From the NCBI GenBank assembly GCA_028829895.1, contig CM054177.1, forward strand, positions 29,758,564 through 29,822,563: 64,000 nucleotides of DNA. Direction: 5' to 3'. A program made the translations under genes and the position numbers. The notes under the pieces were generated by a model. It worked only from the letters and a program-made list of their open reading frames with translations. It did no database searches and was not told the origin of the DNA. The DNA is from Sinotaia quadrata. Taxonomy: Eukaryota; Mollusca; Gastropoda; Architaenioglossa; Viviparidae. Each line of letters starts with the position of its first letter. Within the stretch, counting starts at the first letter, position 1. Positions 58,086-64,000 of the stretch are shown one piece after another.

Positions 58086-58679
58086 AAAATGGAGAGTCTT
58101 GGAATACGTATTTGCCAAATAAACGTCAAAGCCAGAATATGTTAATCGTTTTGTTTACTTGACTGAAGTGTCTTTTACACCTTAACGACATCCACTCGTC
58201 TGCAACGACAGATATTCACTAAATTCGTTAAATGTTAATCAACACAGCGAAATTTTCGTACTTTGTAATTTAACAACCTTTCTTTGATGTTCAAGCGGCA
58301 GAAATTGACGACATAGGGAAACAGATAACGTTTAAAGAACGCTTTGTAACCTCAGAATGTGTTAATTTCTTTTCGTTGACTTCTTGATTTCCACAAGAGC
58401 CGCAGTAAACTTTTCATCTTTTCTTGATGTTCAGAGTCTTGGGTGGTTCCTGGGATCTTTCTCTCATTCCTACAATCGTGTGGGCAGTAGTGCGCTCTCG
58501 TATTGGCTGGGAGAGGTATTTTACTGCTTGCATCGTTGCTGAGGATTCTTGTTGATTTTTGTGTGTCTTGTCTTTAAGCGGATTTACAATAAGCGAAGGG
58601 TCTTTGTTTCTGTTAAGAATGTGATGAAAACTGGAGTATGGAGGTTGAGGTTGAAGTATTTTTCTGTCACCATCATATA
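58086..58679. other. Intergenic, nothing recognised
   Basis: Unique-looking sequence with no long open frame. Confidence 0.45.
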
Positions 58680-59105
58680 ACGGGTTGTGGCAGAGTAAAT
58701 TTGCCTACCCTTATTCTAAACTTAATATAATAATAATTATATTATGTTGCCAATGTTAATGGAACTTGGGCACTAGTTATGATGATATGTTTGAGTTGGA
58801 GTAAACAAATCAGGTGTAAAATATACTAGGACTTGCTGATGCAATCCAAACCAGTTCCAAGCGGATGAGTAGTTTTTTTTCTGACTAATGGTATCGCACT
58901 TGTTCATAACATCTTCATCCAATGGGAATGGACCGAAAGTTATTTTGTTGAAGAAGTTCTATATTCTAATCACTTTGATTTTTGACATAACTCAAGTCCG
59001 GTCATAAAGGTGAACATTAGCTTATGGTATGGTAACTGATTGATAAAGAAAGAATGGACTTAGAAATATTTCGTACATGTTTGCTATTGATCTATGATTT
59101 GAATT
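58680..59105 (+). mobile_element. Dispersed repeat family, copy D
   Basis: Shares gagtaaatttgcctaccct with C, ttgggcacta, gatgcaatccaaaccagttc, the ggatgagtagttttttttct block, and gacttagaaatatttcgtac with B. May continue weakly to an AATAAA near 60085. Confidence 0.65.
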
Positions 59106-59901
59106 GGAAAATGCTTATGTAATTGTACCATTATTTCTGTGTTCACTAATTTGATTATGTTGTACATTGCACGTGTGAATTTTGATCAATGCTATATTTC
59201 TTATGCTGCTTGTGTATTGTTGCATGATTTGTAAGTTGAGAATGTGTAAGGGAGAAAAGGACTTTAGAGATGTAATATACATGAAATTTACTGCTGCCTT
59301 AATTTGACTTATGTAGAAAGAGAGTGCCATTTTTATTTCATAGTCTTTTACCCATTTCAGACTACTGTACTCTACAGGATCATGTTGGTGTGTGTATCCA
59401 GCTTGGTCATCGAACCTATCAGTAAACATGTTGCTGTAAGCTGGTTACTGTGAATTCCGTTCGAGAGCCAACATGGCGAATATTGAGTCTTGAATTTGGT
59501 CTCGAGAATTCATGAATGTTTGTTAAACATTCCTCATGGTGTGATGAGTAGCACACACGAAGATTATTTTGAACATTCCTCATGATGTGTTTGATAGTGC
59601 ATACCATGTTCTGGATGGCTATCCAATGTGTGCTTTGATAGTGCATACCATGTTCTGGATGGCTATCCAATGTGTGCTTTGATAGTGCATACCATGTTCT
59701 GGATGGCTATCCAATATGTTCTTTGTGAACGCATAGAAGATTCTGGAACAGTGGTGTAATGTGCCGAGAAGGGGTAACCGCATGATTGTGAACACGTGCT
59801 AGTTACAGCTGCCGTCATTGACAGGTTATGTACATTGACTTTAATTATCTTTCTAAAACTCCATTCTCATTTCTATGATGAATTATATCATTGAACTTGA
59901 T

Positions 59902-59941
<40 letters not shown>

Positions 59942-60540
59942 TGTCTGTCTGTCTAAGAGAGAGAGAGAGAGAATTTGCTAATGTCTATGCTAGGATAACT
60001 GATTGAGTGTCATAGTTGTAAAGCGATGTAAATGTCAACACTCTTTGATTATATTCATATGTTGTATATTTGATTGTTGATTTAATAAATTTATTGTTCA
60101 ACTTATTAAACTTCTTTTACATACATTAATACCTTAGAATGGAGTAATAGTGGTGGATGGGGGCTCGTTAAATAGAAATAAAAGACGGATTTTTATTACC
60201 CCTTTAGTAAGAAGGTCCCTGCAGAACATTATGCGACAGTATAACGTCTATCTTATTATTGTGTAAAGAGTTTTACGACACCCTTATAATCCGCCAAGTG
60301 AACGACATGTTGATCTTGTGGGGGAATTATTAATAACTATAAATTAAGATTCTTGATCCCTTTTAATTAGTCATTAATTAAAAAATAATAATCATAACGA
60401 GTAAAGGGTGTCGATAGATGTCACACGGGCATTGGGTGAGGAAGTGTTGGATGGTGTTGTCTATTCTGCAGTGTGTGCGTGTTTTAAGTTGGCCATTCAA
60501 AAATCCCCTCAAACCCCAGCACCACCACCCTCCTCCCCAA
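59106..60540. other. Intergenic with small repeats
   Basis: 59575-59720: three copies of gatagtgcataccatgttct plus ggatggctatccaatgtgtg. 59908-59970: TG, TCTG and GA microsatellites. No gene recognised; the 104-codon minus-strand frame at 59115-59429 matches nothing known to me. Confidence 0.6.
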
Positions 60541-60807
60541 ACCCCATACTAATCATATCAGATTCCTTATCCTCACAACAAGCCTTGGAAAACCCCTTGC
60601 TAACCATTAGACCTCACAAAACCCCATAATAATCATATCAGATTATTTATCCTCACAACAAGCCTTGGAAAGCCCCTTTCTAACCAATAGAACTTACACA
60701 ACAAATTAAATGAAGACTCTCTCCCAGTGAACTTAAATTCAAAGGAACGCATACATATTTCATTTGGGTCCCTAGTCACAACAACATCACATAGGGAGAA
60801 AAAAACA

Positions 60808-60870
<63 letters not shown>

Positions 60871-61740
60871 GTATGTCACCAATAATGGCAAACAACTACA
60901 CACATTTATATACACAACAGAACTACACTCACAAATCAAACATATTAAAGAAAAATTCCATATCATTACATCCCAACCTTGCCTACACAGATTAAGATTC
61001 AAGTGCACCTTACTCACTTAGCTACAAGAAAATACAAATGTGTCGATTTATTGGCTCCAGTTTATATTACACATTACTAAAAAAGGATCAATTCATACAA
61101 TAAAGCAATAAATCCACAACTTTAGATCAGTCAAAATGAATTCCTGATTGAGACCAAATAAAATAAACTTGTAAAATGACCATATGTACGCAATACATAG
61201 ATGTGCGATTTTATTTTTATTCTTTTTACGCACGAAATGGCACAGAACGTGCCAAGTCTTTTCCAAGTCAGCCAATGAAAATAATTCTATCAAATTCGCT
61301 AGGAATCGATATTTTCAATTCACTTTCTTTTCCGCTAAATTAGTTACTCAAAATTTAATTAGATTTAGTTAACTAATTAACGGAAGAGAAATATATAATT
61401 TACTTAACTAAATAAGTTGTTTTTTAAATAAATATATTATTTAGCTAAATTGACACTTTTTGTTAAATAAAGGAAGTATTTACTCCAACAAGCAAGTTAT
61501 AGGGTAGAACTTGACCTTCATGCGAGAGTCTTATGCCACACCATCTGTTCCAAGTCTCACAATCCAATTGTCGGTTTCACTTAACAGTAGAACTAGTGGT
61601 GCAGAATAACATTAAATTAAAATAAATACAAGAAAAAATTAAAAACGAAAACTTCAAGACTTCGAAATTGCCATGTAAAAGAACATTGTTTAGGTGACAC
61701 AATATAAATTATCAGTCTTACTGTTTCACGATTGCATACC
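60541..61740. other. Intergenic with a two-copy repeat and TG tract
   Basis: 60541-60690: two copies with aatcatatcagatt and cctcacaacaagccttggaa. 60814-60868: long TG tract. The remainder is AT-rich. Confidence 0.6.
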
Positions 61741-61744
61741 GTCT

Positions 61745-61915
61745 TCATGCTGTTTAATTGTTGTCTTCATGCTGTTTTCATGTTGTCTTCATGCTGTCTT
61801 CATGTTGTCTTCATGTTGTCTTCATGCTGTTTTCATGTTGTCTTCATGTTGTCTTCATGCTGTTTTCATGTTGTCTTCATGCTGTCTTCTTGTTGTCTTT
61901 ATGCTGTCCTATTAT
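61745..61915. repeat. 12-bp repeat (ttcatgttgtct)
   Basis: About 14 copies of tgttgtcttcatgctgtctt-type units, open in all three forward frames (Cys/Val/Phe/Met/Leu-rich by-products). Confidence 0.93.
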
Positions 61916-62299
61916 TAGGTCTTTTCCGGTTGTCTCCACCAGTTTCATTTGTTCAAAACGCACTGAAATGATACAGTGAGAACCATGACTATGCTCACAT
62001 TAATCAGACAACACACTGAACCGTGACACAACTGTGTGTATGTATGCACATTAGTTATTAAATACACTGAACTGAGACAACACGATCCATATAAATGCAC
62101 ATTAAAGAACACACTTAAGTGAGACAATGGCGTGTCTTAATGCATACATTAATCAAAGCCGTCATATGTCTCTTTTTGTTCTAAATATTATAACTTTATT
62201 ATTTGTTATCGCTTTTAGTGCAATCGTATCGGATCCACACATTAATTCAAGTTACAAGTTTAGATTACTTTATGTCTGGAAAATGTCGGCATTAATATT

Positions 62300-62500
62300 T
62301 GTACTCATACTTCTGTGACAGTCATAGTGAATGCACTCATACTTCTGTGACAGTCATAGTGAATGCACTCATACTTCTTTGGCAGTCATAGTGAATGCAC
62401 TCATACTTCTGTGACAGTCATAGTGAATGCACTCATACTTCTGTGGCAGTCATAGTGAATGCACTCATACTTCTGTGACAGTCATAGTGAATGTACTCAT
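62300..62500. repeat. 32-bp minisatellite
   Basis: Six copies of ctcatacttctgtgacagtc plus atagtgaatgca. Confidence 0.93.
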
Positions 62501-62501
62501 T

Positions 62502-62622
62502 TACCAATGTTCTCTCTAATATTAATTTTTTCCTATGTGCGCAACTTGTGCGCGGAATTTGAAATTGCTGCGCAGCATATTCTGAGCTGCGCGGCCGCGC
62601 ACCTTTGAGGGAGTATTGCTCA
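62502..62622. mobile_element. Short MITE-like element
   Basis: Left end caatgttctctctaa and right end tttgagggagtattg are imperfect inverted repeats (caatgttctctctaa against caatactccctcaaa). The inside is GC-rich with tgcgcgg palindromes. ctcatttac on the left and ctcattac on the right could be an 8-base target duplication with a one-base change, as hAT elements make. Confidence 0.4.
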
Positions 62623-62799
62623 TTACCCAGAAACGGGGTTATGTTTTAAGGAGTTTGTGATAGTTGAATGTACACATTACCCCAAGCGGGGTGCATACTT
62701 GTATCAGTGTCTTATGGCAGTCTGTAGCAATCATAATGATTGTAGAATGTACACATTATAAAACAGGAAGTAGTCTGCTTTGTATCTAAAAGAAAATTG

Positions 62800-63135
62800 T
62801 TATTAATGAGCCAAAACATGCAGACTATATAGTGTCACGCCGAGACATGCAGACACTATATATTATCACACTGAGACATGAAGACTATATAATTATTGTC
62901 AAACCGAGACATACAGACAGTAAATATTACCACACTGAGACATGAAGACTATATATTGTCACACTGAGACATGCAGACACTATATATTATCACACTGAGA
63001 CATGAAGACTATATAATTATTGTCAAACCGAGACATACAGACAGTAAATATTACCACACTGAGACATGAAGACTATATATTGTCGCACTGAGACATGAAG
63101 ACTATATATTGTCGCACTGAGACATGCAGACATTA
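62800..63135. repeat. Diverged repeat with gagacatgaagactatata
   Basis: About eight units of cactgagacatgaagactat plus atattgtcaca, in two alternating forms (a longer one with attattgtcaaaccgagaca). Confidence 0.88.
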
Positions 63136-63360
63136 AGCATAAGAAGTCGTCAAACATTTGTGTCTTGCAATATAATTATGGAGCTAATTAATAACTTGAA
63201 AGAAAATATTTTGACTGACAAATGCGATGGTGATTTGAGGTGTTTTTCTCAGCTAGGCTGTGACATCAATACATTAGCATAAGTAGGTCAGATAAGACGG
63301 GGCATTTCAGGCGTGAGTAGCAAGCATGTGCTGGTGACATTGGTGGGGGGGGGGGTCGAG

Positions 63361-63368
63361 GCATGCGC
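63361..63368 (+). promoter_or_regulatory. GCATGCGC motif upstream of putative galectin C
   Basis: Same octamer as at 38606, here 143 bases before the ATG at 63504, just after a short G run. Possible shared promoter element. Confidence 0.3.
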
Positions 63369-63503
63369 ACTTTCAAGCCTTTTACGTGTAACGTGTTCAG
63401 TGCTTGCACCGGACTGAGTGTCGATTAAAAATACAAAGAAAGACGCGACAGACGATTCTGTTTCCAAGTAACCTGTGTGGACGTTATCACCAAAAGAGAA
63501 AAC

Positions 63504-63521
63504 ATGTCAACCGTCAGCCCT
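63504..63521 (+). CDS. Putative first exon of a third galectin (partial gene)
   Basis: ATG in context aaaacATGTC, encoding MSTVSP and followed at once by gtaagtg. Length (six codons), terminal Pro, phase and donor match exon 1 of galectin B, and spacing fits the head-to-tail cluster. The rest of the gene would lie to the right of the window; no CRD is visible, so this is inference from structure. A (TG)n tract starts about 20 bases after the donor. Confidence 0.5.
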
Positions 63522-63539
63522 GTAAGTGTAACACCTCCG

Positions 63540-63542
63540 GCG

Positions 63543-63585
<43 letters not shown>

Positions 63586-63740
63586 CATAAACGTTCGTGA
63601 TTTGTAAAACAAAAATCTCCCTCCAGGAATTAGGTTGTTTGCGTTTGCGTATGTTTTGTGTATAATACCATAACTGTGATCCGTAAAACAAAAATCTCAT
63701 TAGAGGAATTAGGTTGTTGGCGTATTATTCTCTCTGAGGG

Positions 63741-63785
<45 letters not shown>
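63540..63785. repeat. Two TG tracts and a short duplication
   Basis: TG tracts at 63544-63578 and 63742-63791, with aaaacaaaaatctc and ggaattaggttgtt duplicated between them. Confidence 0.9.
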
Positions 63786-64000
63786 TGTGTGTGTACTTTT
63801 TTGTTTGCGTGATTTGTTATAAATGTGTCGGGTATACTTTGCACCGTAACTGTTATAACAAATAGCCTTCAGATAGTTATCACGTTTGATAACTTGTACT
63901 AACGTCAAGCTTAGCAGCACTACAACTCGATAAAACACACGGCTAAAATCATCTATCGGCTGTTAATTAATTGATTAAATATGCTCACGTTGAAAACAAA

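Noticed and set aside
61694..61979. Cys/Val/Leu/Phe-rich frames as membrane or secreted peptides
   Set aside because: All three forward frames are open through a 12-bp repeat; the hydrophobic pattern is a composition effect.

Overview
The window looks like animal nuclear DNA, most probably from a mollusc and perhaps a gastropod. It is AT-rich, its genes are split into many small exons with GT..AG introns, and introns and intergenic DNA are packed with minisatellites. The taxon is inferred from gene family and genome style; no marker gene fixes it.

The recognisable genes form a head-to-tail cluster of galectins (beta-galactoside-binding lectins) on the + strand. Galectin A runs from 3700 to 22248. 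Ten exons are visible and the initiator exon is missing, probably left of the window. Galectin B is complete as I read it: ten exons, 38728 to 56963, 343 codons. A six-codon exon at 63504-63521 matches the first exon of galectin B in length, phase and donor site and is probably the start of a third copy running off the right edge. Each full gene encodes CRD1, a Gly/Pro/Tyr/Ala-rich linker built from phase-0 mini-exons, and CRD2. There is no signal peptide, as is normal for galectins. CRD1 keeps all the usual sugar-binding positions; in CRD2 of both genes the Asn of H-x-N-x-R is Asp.

Layout: 1-3699, minisatellites and unrecognised DNA, probably intron 1 of galectin A. 3700-22248, galectin A, with many intronic arrays, a 0.9 kb foldback element (18337-19216) and a decayed ORF-bearing repeat (10824-11530). 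22249-38727, intergenic, with arrays of 35, 60/66, 68, 92 and 43 bp, a second copy of the decayed ORF repeat (27280-28340), and a nested inverted arrangement (26.5-34.2 kb) of a dispersed repeat and a satellite. 38728-56963, galectin B, with a 7.4 kb first intron. 56964-63503, intergenic, with one more copy of the dispersed repeat, a short MITE-like element and minisatellites. 63504-end, first exon of the putative third galectin.

The galectins should give related soluble two-headed lectins with different linker lengths (87 and 57 residues). Most other open frames lie in tandem repeats and are not genes. No rRNA, convincing tRNA or CRISPR array was seen. Repeat boundaries and copy numbers were read by eye and are approximate.
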